DNA of 64,000 nucleotides. It comes from an uncultured Muribaculaceae bacterium (lineage in GTDB: Bacteria > Bacteroidota > Bacteroidia > Bacteroidales > Muribaculaceae). Positions within the stretch are counted from its first letter, which is position 1. Every line of letters begins with the position of its first letter. Where the stretch lies: NCBI GenBank assembly GCA_910578665.1, contig CAJTQU010000001.1:219305-283304 (forward strand). The letters run 5' to 3'. A program made the translations under genes and the position numbers. The notes beneath the pieces were generated by a model. That model was not told where the DNA came from. It did not search any database and saw only the letters and a program-made list of their open reading frames with translations. This document shows, piece by piece, positions 34,967 through 43,186 of this stretch.

Positions 34967-35317
34967 TCAGCGTATATAGTGCGGCATGTCTGCCGGGATG
35001 ACCATGGATATTTCTACCAGCCCGGCTATGTTGCCGGCTGCGTCGCGCCACGGTGTCTGGTATATCATTTTGCGCTTGCCCTCTTTTTCTATGGTATAGG
35101 CGTTAGAATGTCCTTCGTCCAGCATTGAGGCTATGATCGAGCGTGAGCGGTCGGAATGGCACGGAATCAGGCTGCGGCCTACCATATCGCCGTGTTTTGC
35201 AAATGTTTCGCGTGCTCGTTCGTTCATGTAGAGTACAATGCCGTCTTTGTCGCACACGGTCACTGCGCAGTTCATTTTTTCGGCCCACATTACTTCGGGT
35301 ATGTTCTGGGTATTCAT
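34967..35317 (-). CDS. Single PAS domain protein
   Basis: 116 residues from the ATG at 35317 (MNTQNIPEVMWAEKMN). A PAS fold: CAVTVCDKDGIVLYMNERAR, VGRSLIPCHSDRSRSIIASM and YQTPWRDAAGNIAGLVEI. No kinase, GGDEF or DNA-binding domain is attached, so it may be a stand-alone sensor or adaptor, possibly with bound flavin or haem. It has no obvious operon partner. Ligand unknown. Confidence 0.82.
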   Translation of the reverse strand: MNTQNIPEVMWAEKMNCAVTVCDKDGIVLYMNERARETFAKHGDMVGRSLIPCHSDRSRSIIASMLDEGHSNAYTIEKEGKRKMIYQTPWRDAAGNIAGLVEISMVIPADMPHYIR

Positions 35318-35353
35318 AGTCGGGTGTTTGAGGTGGTTATAGATTATATAAGG

Positions 35354-35388
35354 AAACGGACACTTCCCCTGGGGCAAGCGTCCGTTTT
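35354..35388 (-). terminator. Terminator between small lipoprotein and PAS gene
   Basis: Stem 35354-35361 with 35380-35387 plus partial inner pairing. It lies downstream of the minus-strand lipoprotein gene and upstream of the PAS gene. Confidence 0.72.
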
Positions 35389-35415
35389 GTGTTTAAATTG
35401 TTCTCAGCTGTATGC

Positions 35416-35646
35416 TTACTTAGCCTCAGCGGGAGCTTCTACCTTAACTGTAGTGTCAACAGTAGCAGCCTCGGCGGGAGCCTCAACCTTAACTGTAGTG
35501 TCTTTAACTGTAGTGTCAACAGTTGTAGTTTCTTCTACGGGAGCAGCAGTAGTGTCCATAGCAGAGTCAGTAGTAGCAGCACCTTTAGAGCAAGATACGA
35601 GGGCTACAGAAGCCAGAACAGCGAGAGAAAGAACGATCTTCTTCAT
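35416..35646 (-). CDS. Small Thr/Val/Glu-rich repeat lipoprotein
   Basis: 76 residues from the ATG at 35646. Lipoprotein signal (LAVLASVALVSC, Cys19) followed by a low-complexity, acidic mature part with near-repeats of TVDTTVKVEAPAEA and related TTV/DTT blocks. The mature chain is too short and repetitive to fold into a domain and is probably a surface or periplasmic tether. Strong promoter upstream. Function unknown. Confidence 0.72.
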   Translation of the reverse strand: MKKIVLSLAVLASVALVSCSKGAATTDSAMDTTAAPVEETTTVDTTVKDTTVKVEAPAEAATVDTTVKVEAPAEAK

Positions 35647-35700
35647 TTTGTCTTTAAGATTTAAATAATAAAACAATAAATTTTGCTATCAAAAACGGTG

Positions 35701-35730
35701 CAAAGTTAGGGGCTTTTTTTTGCCCCACAA
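35701..35730 (-). promoter_or_regulatory. Promoter of the small repeat lipoprotein
   Basis: Minus strand TTG (35728-35730), 19-base spacer, TAACTTTG (35701-35708). The match is good and the leader is ~50 bases. Confidence 0.72.
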
Positions 35731-35886
35731 ATTTTTATCCTGAAAAAATGCTGATAATCGTGCATTTTTAGCATTTTAACACATGAAGTGTTAAATACGA
35801 TATGTATTTTAACATTTGTGCCCATCATAATTGGTTGCTGACAAAGTTTTTTAAGATGAGATATGTAGAGATAGCAAATAATTGAG

Positions 35887-35894
35887 TACTTTTG
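35887..35894 (+). promoter_or_regulatory. Promoter -7 box of the 35920 gene
   Basis: TACTTTTG, giving a leader of about 20 bases; this supports the ATG at 35920 over the TTG at 35899, which would fall inside the promoter. Confidence 0.55.
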
Positions 35895-35919
35895 GGGATT
35901 GAAAAGAGAAGTTTTTAGG

Positions 35920-37902
35920 ATGAAGAAAGGTTTGCATGTACTGCCCTGCCTGCTGGCGGGCGCCATAATCTTGCTGTTGCTTTATTCGTGTGCCAGTATG
36001 GGTTCCCCTTCCGGAGGTCCGAGGGATGAGGACCCTCCGCGCTTTGTGCGGGGCAATCCGGCGCCTGGGAGTGTCAATGTGAGAGGTAACCGGCTGGAGA
36101 TAGAGTTTGACGAACTTGTGAATATCAAGGATGCGTTTACCAGCGTGGTTGTCTCGCCGCCCGGGGCCTCGGTACCTAAGGTGGTTAGCTCAGGCCGCAA
36201 GGTGTATGTAAACTGGGATGACACGCTTCGGGGCAATACGACCTATACAGTGGATTTCGGAAAATCGATTATCGATGTCAATGAGTCTAATCCGCTCGGC
36301 AATTTCAGCTATACTTTTTCCACGGGTCCCTGTATTGACACTCTTATGGTGTCCGGAATAGTGCTTGACGCGGCCACTCTTGAGCCGCAGAAAGGGATGC
36401 TTGTGGGTGTGCATCGTGCCGATGCCCCGGATTCTGCATTCCGCACGCTGAGGTTTGAGAGGGCCAGTAAGACTGACGACATGGGACGTTTCACTATCCG
36501 CGGACTCAAAGGGATTCCGTATAATATTTTTGCTCTGGGGGATGTTAATAATGATTACCGCTGGGATAATCCGGCCGAGATAATAGCGTTCTATCCGAAA
36601 CCTGTGACCCCCTATGCCGAGCCGGGTACGGCTTCTGATACTATATATGACTTGAAGACGGGTGCTGTCGATACGGTTGTGGGCCGGAGCCGCACCATAT
36701 TCCTCCCCAATAATCTCCTATTGTCGGCTTTTGACGCAGGCTACAGACAGCAGTACCTGGTCAAGTATGAGCGTCCGGACTCGATGCGGCTCAGTTTCAT
36801 TTTCAATGCGCCGTCGCGTTCGCTGCCATCATTGTCGCTGCCTGACTATATCCCGGGGGATAAGTGGTATGTAGCCGAGCATTCGCTCAAGAATGACACG
36901 GTGACATACTGGCTGGCGGATAACAGGCTGGTGCATGCCGACACTCTGCGTGTGGCACTGCGCTACCAGCGCACGGGCAAGGATCGAACGCTGGATTATG
37001 TAACCGACACGCTGGTCATGGCCCGTCCGAAAGTGCGTGTGCCGCGGCAGCCTAAACGAAAGACACGCAAGCAGGCCGAGCAGGATTCGATAGAGGCAGA
37101 GAAGAAGCGATGGATAAATATAGGAACTAATCTTTCAGGTAGTTTCGATGTGTACGCGCCGCTGCTCATAGATGTGCCCGAGCCTTTGGTGGCCCTGGAT
37201 ACCTCCATGGTCCGTCTGGAGCAAAACATCGATTCTGTGTGGCACAGGCTTCCTATGCCGCCGGTAATGCGTGATTCCGCTGGTAATGTGCGCCGATATA
37301 TGGTGCGGCCGCAGTTGGATTACGGCTGTGAATACCGTCTGAGTATAGATTCGCTTGCCATGCGCGGCCTCACGGGCCGGTATAACAAGGGCTACAGCCA
37401 GGCTTTCAAGGTTAAGAAGAGGGAAGATTATGCCACGCTCACGCTGAGGCTCACGCCTGACACCGTGCGCGGCTTTGTCGAGGTGCTGAATATGTCTGAT
37501 ATTCCTTTGGCGCGCCGGTCGGTGAAAGACGGCGTAGTTGTTTTTCCGTATCTAAGCCCCACGGATTATTACGCCAGGTTTGTGGCACATGCAGATTCGC
37601 TACAGGAATTTTCCACCGGCGATTATGATCTGCGCCGCCAGCCTGACGATGTGTATTATTATCCCAGAAAGCTAAGTCTTAAGCGTTATGACCGTTCGGA
37701 ACAGTGGGATCTGAATGCCTTGCCTGTGGACAGGCAGAAGCCGGAGGAGATAAAGAAGAATAAGCCTGATACCAAGCAGGTAGTGCGACGTAAGAATAAG
37801 AAAAATACGGGTCAGCATGCGGAAGAGGATGAGGAGTCCGATTATTTTGACGTGTCACGCAATCCGTTTGATAATAATCCGCGTTCCGGGCGCCGTAACT
37901 GA
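35920..37902 (+). CDS. Ig-like domain lipoprotein
   Basis: 660 residues from the ATG at 35920. Lipobox LLYSC with Cys24. Then a bacterial Ig-like domain (~35-135; PPRFVRGNPAPGSVNVRGNR, LEIEFDELVNIKDAFTSVVV, YTVDFGKSIIDVNESNPLGN). A carboxypeptidase-regulatory-like segment follows (SGIVLDAATLEPQKGMLVGV), then long beta-rich regions, and an extremely basic/polar end. Typical of large Bacteroidetes surface lipoproteins thought to act in adhesion or envelope stability. No catalytic motif. Confidence 0.85.
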   Translation: MKKGLHVLPCLLAGAIILLLLYSCASMGSPSGGPRDEDPPRFVRGNPAPGSVNVRGNRLEIEFDELVNIKDAFTSVVVSPPGASVPKVVSSGRKVYVNWDDTLRGNTTYTVDFGKSIIDVNESNPLGNFSYTFSTGPCIDTLMVSGIVLDAATLEPQKGMLVGVHRADAPDSAFRTLRFERASKTDDMGRFTIRGLKGIPYNIFALGDVNNDYRWDNPAEIIAFYPKPVTPYAEPGTASDTIYDLKTGAVDTVVGRSRTIFLPNNLLLSAFDAGYRQQYLVKYERPDSMRLSFIFNAPSRSLPSLSLPDYIPGDKWYVAEHSLKNDTVTYWLADNRLVHADTLRVALRYQRTGKDRTLDYVTDTLVMARPKVRVPRQPKRKTRKQAEQDSIEAEKKRWINIGTNLSGSFDVYAPLLIDVPEPLVALDTSMVRLEQNIDSVWHRLPMPPVMRDSAGNVRRYMVRPQLDYGCEYRLSIDSLAMRGLTGRYNKGYSQAFKVKKREDYATLTLRLTPDTVRGFVEVLNMSDIPLARRSVKDGVVVFPYLSPTDYYARFVAHADSLQEFSTGDYDLRRQPDDVYYYPRKLSLKRYDRSEQWDLNALPVDRQKPEEIKKNKPDTKQVVRRKNKKNTGQHAEEDEESDYFDVSRNPFDNNPRSGRRN

Positions 37903-37944
37903 CAGACGGTGCCGCTGACGGGCATATTGCCCTGGATGAAAACA

Positions 37945-37986
37945 CACCAGCCCCCGGAAACTTGAAGTCTCCGGGGGCTGGTGTAT
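37945..37986 (+). terminator. Bidirectional terminator between 35920 gene and menG
   Basis: Perfect 14-bp GC-rich stem (37945-37958 with 37970-37983), with flanking A and T tracts. Confidence 0.88.
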
Positions 37987-38006
37987 TTAGGAATAATTTT
38001 ATTATG

Positions 38007-38810
38007 TCATGCTTTCCGGGCCAGATATATGGCTACTGCTCCGGGAAAGAGGGTGTGCCATTCGGTGTGTATGAATCCGGCCTGTGCCATAAGGCGTGTC
38101 ATGGCATCGCGGTCGGGACAGGCGGCTATGCTTTGCGGAAGATAGCTGTAGGCTCTGTCGTCTTTGCTCACACGCCGTCCGATGAAGGGGATTATGTGTC
38201 GCGAATATAGTCGATAACCCCAGCGTGTCAGCGGCGAGGCAGGCTCGCACAGCTCTATTACACAGAGCACTCCGCCGGGTCTGAGCACACGTAGCATCTG
38301 GGCGTATCCTTCTGCCAGGCGTTCGAAGTTGCGCACACCGTAGGCTACGGTCACGGCGTCGAACGTATTGTCTGCAAATGGCAGTTTCAGGCAGTCGGCT
38401 GCCTGGAACTTTATTGCGGCCCGATGTGCCTGGGACATCTCCTGTAGTTTGCGGCGCGCCACATCGAGCATGCCCTGGCTCAGGTCGATACCGGTTATGT
38501 CTGCTTCCGGGCCGAATCGGTCGTACATACGAAATGTGACATCGCCTGTGCCGCAGGCCACGTCGAGCATGCGCAGTGGGCCGGCGGACGTCTGTCGTGC
38601 CAGTTTGCCGGCCAGCATGGACAGGGCGCGGTTGCGCCAGCTGCGGTGCATGCCGAAAGTCATGGCCGTGTTCATGAAGTCGTATGCCGGCGCGATTGAG
38701 TCAAACATCTGTTCGACTTGTTCGCTTTTGTTGCCAGTGTCGCTATACGGCTTTACATGTTCTGCATCTGTTTCGCCGGCCCTTTGTGCCGGTATGCGGT
38801 GTTTTGCCAT
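38007..38810 (-). CDS. menG: Demethylmenaquinone methyltransferase
   Basis: 267 residues from the ATG at 38810, which overlaps the purC stop by one base (TGATG), a typical translational coupling; an earlier in-frame start at 38828 is less likely. SAM-dependent methylation is the last step of menaquinone synthesis. Motif I is MLDVACGTGDVTFRMYDR, followed by ITGIDLSQGMLDVARRK; the family signature RVLRPGGVLCVIELCEPA is present. Menaquinone fits fumarate respiration in anaerobic Bacteroidales. Second gene of the purC-menG operon. Also called UbiE. Confidence 0.94.
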   Translation of the reverse strand: MAKHRIPAQRAGETDAEHVKPYSDTGNKSEQVEQMFDSIAPAYDFMNTAMTFGMHRSWRNRALSMLAGKLARQTSAGPLRMLDVACGTGDVTFRMYDRFGPEADITGIDLSQGMLDVARRKLQEMSQAHRAAIKFQAADCLKLPFADNTFDAVTVAYGVRNFERLAEGYAQMLRVLRPGGVLCVIELCEPASPLTRWGYRLYSRHIIPFIGRRVSKDDRAYSYLPQSIAACPDRDAMTRLMAQAGFIHTEWHTLFPGAVAIYLARKA

Positions 38811-39757
38811 CAGAGTTTGCTCAGGCATCCGGCCACGTTGCGTTCTATGCGTGCGGCCAGGTCGGTTTCTTCGGCGCGGACAAATGTCTCGCCCGTAATA
38901 TGTTCGTATAATTCGATGTAGCGGTCGCTGACCTCACGGCAGTATTCATCGGTCATTTCGGGCATTTGCTGGCCTGGTTTTCCCATGAATCCGTGTTCGA
39001 TGAGCCACTGGCGCACAAATTCCTTTGAGAGCTGCTTCTGCTGTTCGCCGTTGGCCTGGCGCTCTTCATATCCCTCGGCATAGAAATAACGTGAGGAGTC
39101 GGGCGTGTGTATTTCGTCGATGAGTATCACGCGGCCGTCGTGTTTGCCGAATTCATATTTGGTGTCTACGAGTATCAGTCCGTGGCGCGCGGCCATTTCT
39201 GTACCGCGTTCGAAGATGGCCAGTGCGTATTTCTCCATCTGCACATAGTCTTCTTCGGCCACGATGCCGCGTCCTATGATTTCTTCGCGCGAGATGTTCT
39301 CGTCATGTCCTTCGTCTGCTTTGGTGGTGGGGGTAATGATGGGATGCGGCAGCTTCTGGTTTTCGCAAAGTCCGTCAGGCAGGCTTACGCCGCATATCTC
39401 ACGAGCTCCGGCTGCATATTCGCGCCATGCCGAGCCGGCCAGATAGCCTCGCACGATCATTTCTACCTTGAAAGGTTCGCAACGTAGTCCCACAGTGACC
39501 ATCGGGTCGGGGACAGCTACTTTCCAGTTGGGTACTATGTCGGCCGTGGCATCCAGGAATTGTGCCGCTATCTGGTTGAGCACCTGTCCTTTGAACGGAA
39601 TACCTTTTGGCAGTATAACATCGAATGCCGATATACGGTCTGTGGCGACCATGACTAGGTATTTGTCAGATATGTTGTATACGTCGCGCACCTTGCCATG
39701 GTATACGCTTGTCTGTCCGTCGAATTTGAAGTCGGTGAATGTGAGAGTGTTAGCCAT
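38810..39757 (-). CDS. purC: Phosphoribosylaminoimidazole-succinocarboxamide synthase
   Basis: 315 residues. Catalyses the ATP-dependent addition of aspartate to CAIR in purine synthesis. SAICAR synthetase features: VYHGKVRDVYNISDKYLVMV, DRISAFDVILPKGIPFKGQV, EMIVRGYLAGSAWREYAAGA, and VDTKYEFGKHDGRVILIDEI. The form is the longer, eukaryote-like type common in Bacteroidetes. First gene of the purC-menG operon. Confidence 0.97.
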   Translation of the reverse strand: MANTLTFTDFKFDGQTSVYHGKVRDVYNISDKYLVMVATDRISAFDVILPKGIPFKGQVLNQIAAQFLDATADIVPNWKVAVPDPMVTVGLRCEPFKVEMIVRGYLAGSAWREYAAGAREICGVSLPDGLCENQKLPHPIITPTTKADEGHDENISREEIIGRGIVAEEDYVQMEKYALAIFERGTEMAARHGLILVDTKYEFGKHDGRVILIDEIHTPDSSRYFYAEGYEERQANGEQQKQLSKEFVRQWLIEHGFMGKPGQQMPEMTDEYCREVSDRYIELYEHITGETFVRAEETDLAARIERNVAGCLSKL

Positions 39758-39786
39758 AATCTGAAAAATGAGTTTTTAAGTTGTTG

Positions 39787-39816
39787 CAAAATTAGGAAAA
39801 ATACTTTAACCGGCCA
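39787..39816 (-). promoter_or_regulatory. purC-menG promoter
   Basis: Minus strand TTG (39814-39816), 19-base spacer, TAATTTTG (39787-39794). Confidence 0.72.
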
Positions 39817-39845
39817 ACCGGCATGGATGAAATGTCTGAAAAATA

Positions 39846-39881
39846 GAAAAAGCCGGGCTGCCATGTCAGGACAGTCCGGCT
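39846..39881 (-). terminator. Terminator of fabF
   Basis: Stem of about 12 bp with one mismatch (39851-39862 with 39870-39881) and a T-run on the minus strand, ~20 bases beyond the fabF stop. Confidence 0.82.
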
Positions 39882-39900
39882 CTAAGAGATCTGTATATGC

Positions 39901-41163
39901 TTATTCCTTAAACTTTTTCATGATAAGGCACGCATTGTGTCCGCCAAATCCGAAAGTGTTGGAAAGCGCGGCATTGACAGTGCGTTTCTGCGGCTCGTTG
40001 AAAGTGAAGTTCAGGTTGTAGTCGACTTCGGGGTCATTGTCTCCCTCCGTATGGTTGATGGTGGGGGGTATGACATCGTCTGTTATAGCCCTTACGCAGA
40101 AGAGGGCTTCTACTGCGCCGGCCGCGCCGAGCAGGTGGCCTGTCATAGACTTGGTCGAGCTAAGGTTGAGTTTGTAAGCGTGGTCGCCGAAAACCTTTTT
40201 GATAGCCTTTGCTTCAGAGATATCGCCTACGGGTGTGGATGTACCGTGCAGGTTGATATAGTCTATGTCTTCGGGTTTCATGCCGGCATCTCTCAGGGCG
40301 TTTTCCATCACGAGACAGGCACCAAGTCCTTCGGGGTGGGTGGCTGTTATGTGGTATGCATCGGCGCTGAGTCCGCCGCCTACTACTTCGGCATATATGT
40401 GGGCGCCGCGAGCCTTTGCGTGTTCATATTCTTCGAGCACGAGTGCGGCTGCTCCCTCGCCGATTACGAAGCCGTCACGAGAACCGGAGAATGGGCGTGA
40501 GGCGGTGGCGGGATCATCGTTCTGGGTTGAAAGAGCCTTCATGGAGTTGAAACCACCTACGCCGGCAGGGAAGATGGCGGCTTCGGCGCCACCGGCCACG
40601 ATAGCGTTGGCATATCCGAGCCGGATGTAGTTGAAGGCGTCGACCAGCGCGTTGTTAGAGGATGCGCAGGCAGATACTGTGCCGAAGTTGGGGCCGCGGA
40701 ACTCGTAGTTCATCGAGATGTGTCCGGCAGCGATGTCGGCTATCATCTTGGGTATGAAGAACGGGTTGTATTTCGGGCCGCTGGCTTCGTTTTTGGCGTA
40801 ATAACCAGCCTCTTCCTCAAAAGTGTGCAGACCACCGATGCCGGCGGCAAAGATCACGCCCACACGGTTCTTGTCTATGTTTTCGCCGGCTATGCCGGAA
40901 TCTTTCACAGCCTCGTCGGCTGCTACCAGGGCATACATGGCGTAGAGGTCGAGCTGACGTGCTTTTTTGCGGTCAAAGTGGTCTGCCGGATTGAAGTTCT
41001 TTACTTCGCAGGCAAACTTTGTTTTGAACAAAGAAGCGTCAAAATGTGTGATAGGGCCGGCTCCGCTTTTGCCTTTGAGGGCGTTCTCCCATGTCTCGGC
41101 AGCATTGTTGCCTATGGGAGTGAGGGCGCCTAGACCGGTCACCACTACTCTTTTTAATTCCAT
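39901..41163 (-). CDS. fabF: 3-oxoacyl-ACP synthase II
   Basis: 420 residues from the ATG at 41163 (MELKRVVVTGLGALTPIGNN). KAS II elongates acyl-ACP with malonyl-ACP in fatty-acid synthesis. The active-site Cys166 lies in VSACASSNNALVDAF, and the two catalytic histidines are in NLHGTSTPVGD and SMTGHLLGAAGAVEA. It follows acpP, with a 143-base gap containing a marked hairpin. Confidence 0.97.
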   Translation of the reverse strand: MELKRVVVTGLGALTPIGNNAAETWENALKGKSGAGPITHFDASLFKTKFACEVKNFNPADHFDRKKARQLDLYAMYALVAADEAVKDSGIAGENIDKNRVGVIFAAGIGGLHTFEEEAGYYAKNEASGPKYNPFFIPKMIADIAAGHISMNYEFRGPNFGTVSACASSNNALVDAFNYIRLGYANAIVAGGAEAAIFPAGVGGFNSMKALSTQNDDPATASRPFSGSRDGFVIGEGAAALVLEEYEHAKARGAHIYAEVVGGGLSADAYHITATHPEGLGACLVMENALRDAGMKPEDIDYINLHGTSTPVGDISEAKAIKKVFGDHAYKLNLSSTKSMTGHLLGAAGAVEALFCVRAITDDVIPPTINHTEGDNDPEVDYNLNFTFNEPQKRTVNAALSNTFGFGGHNACLIMKKFKE

Positions 41164-41204
41164 AAAGGTCAAGCTAAACTATGGTAGCTGGTGCCTGGCT
41201 ACGG

Positions 41205-41254
41205 GATACGATAAACGGCGGCGAGACTACTCGGGGTAACTCGCCTTCCGTATC
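41205..41254 (-). other. Hairpin in the acpP-fabF spacer
   Basis: Nested inverted repeats: 41205-41210 with 41249-41254 (outer) and 41220-41225 with 41240-41245 (inner). No T-run follows, so it is more likely an RNA-processing or stability element than a terminator. It lies in the mRNA between acpP and fabF. Confidence 0.5.
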
Positions 41255-41306
41255 TGGTATTATTGCCCGTCTCCCTGCATCGCTACAGGTAATTGGGTGG
41301 GTTTTC

Positions 41307-41543
41307 TTATTTCTTGTGAGCCTCGATGTAAGCGACTGCGTCACCTACAGTGGCAATCTTTTCGGCTTCTTCCTCAGGAATCTGCAGGTCGAACACCTTC
41401 TCAAATTCCATGATGAGCTCTACTGTGTCCAGAGAATCGGCACCAAGGTCCTTGCTGAATTCAGCGGTTTCAATTACTTCGTTTTCGTCTACGCTGAGCT
41501 TGTCAACAATGATTTCTTTTACTTTAGATGCTATTTCAGACAT
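41307..41543 (-). CDS. acpP: Acyl carrier protein
   Basis: 78 residues, very acidic. The phosphopantetheine-carrying Ser37 is in the DLGADSLDTVELIMEFE motif. It carries acyl groups in fatty-acid synthesis. First gene before fabF; the promoter is not obvious (a weak TTACTTTG near 41609). Confidence 0.97.
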   Translation of the reverse strand: MSEIASKVKEIIVDKLSVDENEVIETAEFSKDLGADSLDTVELIMEFEKVFDLQIPEEEAEKIATVGDAVAYIEAHKK

Positions 41544-41726
41544 GATTCTAAAATGATTTAAGTGTTTAAATTATTTTGTTTTTTATTCTTACTCGTTGTT
41601 TCAGACTGCAAAGTAAATACTAATTTTTGGATTACGGAAATTTTTCCGCTATAAAAGTGCTGAAATTTGCACAGAAAATTCAAATATGTGCATTCCGGGA
41701 ACTGTGTATGGCTCTGGGAAGCCTGT

Positions 41727-41768
41727 AAAAAAAGGTTCCGGCACCATTTGGTTATGGATGCCGGAACC
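41727..41768 (-). terminator. Terminator of the OmpA gene
   Basis: Stem 41734-41743 with 41759-41768 and a seven-base T-run on the minus strand, ~60 bases past the OmpA stop. Confidence 0.85.
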
Positions 41769-41826
41769 GGGTCATGTAGGCTAAATAAGCGTTAATTATA
41801 GCTTTTTATCTAAAGTGCAGATTGTT

Positions 41827-43002
41827 TTACTTGTTTACAGTCTTGGTGGTTGTAGTGGTCTTGGCCGGCTCGTCAAGTGTGCAGATAGACACGCGGTTCC
41901 AGCTTTCTTCCTCAAACATATGGCCGATGCCCTGGCCTTCGGCCTTGATGCGCGAAGCAGGTATGCCGTATTTGTTGATGAGCGTGGTGCGTACTGATTC
42001 TGCGCGCTGGTTGGCCAGACGGATATTTACGTCTACGGGGCCGTCCTGGCTGGCGTAACCCTTGATGATGACGGTGCTGTTGGGGTGGTTCTTGAGGTAA
42101 GAGGCCACGGCAGCCACGTTAGGCATCTGAGAGGCAGTGATATTATATTTGCCGAGGTCGAAGTTCACGTAGCGCACAGTCGAGAGCTGGTCGGTGGTAG
42201 TCTTGACTACTTCCACTTTCTGGGCCTTGTTGCGGCAGTCTGCCAGCTGTGCTGCCAGTGCGGCGTTGTTTGCTTCTGACTGGGCCAGTGCGGCTGTTGC
42301 CATACCGAGGTCTCCGCGAAGACCGTTGACGCGTTCGTTGAGTTCGTCGATTGCGGCCTGGTCATAAGGAGTGACATATTCAAAACCGTTGCCGAGGGCG
42401 ATGCTTACGCCTGCCATAAGGTTGAATGTTGCTTTGTTCACATTATAGGCGGCCGAAGTCTGGTTGACACCTGCGTCGCTCATATTCCATATTACAGATG
42501 GTTTCAGTGCGATTGTCACACGGTCTGAAGCATGGAAGTTGAGGTTCATGCCCACCTTTGTAGCGAAATAGTTCCAGTCGGGCAGCTGGGTCTGGTATTT
42601 GTGTCCCCAGCCGGCTCCTGCCACCAGGTCTACGTCAAATACGTTGTTTTGCTCTCCGTATGGTTTGAACAGGTTTACAACATTGACCGTACCGTAGGCA
42701 CCCACATACTGGCTGTCGAAAGCGGTGTTGCTGTGCACCTGGCCGCGCCATGAAGATGTGTTGACAGCCCAAAGACCTTCGGCGCCGATGCCGAATACGG
42801 GAGTAATCTGTTTCTTTATATTAAGGCCTGCCACACCTCTCATATCGCCCCAGAAGGCAGAGTGGTTGAGAGGGGTTGTCACACCACCGTCGATACCGAT
42901 GCTCCAGTTGTCAAAAAAACCGGGCTTAAGCAGAGCTTGTTGCGCATTCATTGACGCAAAACCGCCGGCAATAAGGGCGGCTGTAAGTAACATCTTTTTC
43001 AT
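41827..43002 (-). CDS. OmpA family outer-membrane protein
   Basis: 391 residues. Signal peptide (MKKMLLTAALIAGGFASMNA), an N-terminal beta-barrel (~25-215), a short coiled-coil-like linker (~220-265), then an OmpA-like peptidoglycan-binding domain (~270-375): VNFDLGKYNITASQMPNVAA, NSTVIIKGYASQDGPVDVNI and LANQRAESVRTTLINKYGIP, with ASRIKAEGQG. It links outer membrane to cell wall and may act as an abundant porin. Monocistronic with its own terminator. Confidence 0.95.
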   Translation of the reverse strand: MKKMLLTAALIAGGFASMNAQQALLKPGFFDNWSIGIDGGVTTPLNHSAFWGDMRGVAGLNIKKQITPVFGIGAEGLWAVNTSSWRGQVHSNTAFDSQYVGAYGTVNVVNLFKPYGEQNNVFDVDLVAGAGWGHKYQTQLPDWNYFATKVGMNLNFHASDRVTIALKPSVIWNMSDAGVNQTSAAYNVNKATFNLMAGVSIALGNGFEYVTPYDQAAIDELNERVNGLRGDLGMATAALAQSEANNAALAAQLADCRNKAQKVEVVKTTTDQLSTVRYVNFDLGKYNITASQMPNVAAVASYLKNHPNSTVIIKGYASQDGPVDVNIRLANQRAESVRTTLINKYGIPASRIKAEGQGIGHMFEEESWNRVSICTLDEPAKTTTTTKTVNK

Positions 43003-43089
43003 AATCTTATACTTGTTTAGTAAATATTTATTGTTGTGATTCGTACCAATAAAACGGCGGAGGGTCTGAAAATGTTTGGATATGCAAAA

Positions 43090-43137
43090 AAATATTTCGG
43101 CCTTTCCGCCGTTATAGTGTCCGGAAAGGCCGAATAT
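43090..43137 (-). terminator. Terminator of mutS
   Basis: Stem 43096-43108 with 43122-43134 (13 bp), then a T-run on the minus strand. Confidence 0.87.
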
Positions 43138-43186
43138 ATAAAGCTGATTTATGCTTAATCTGTTTATAGTCAGGTTGTTGTTATAG

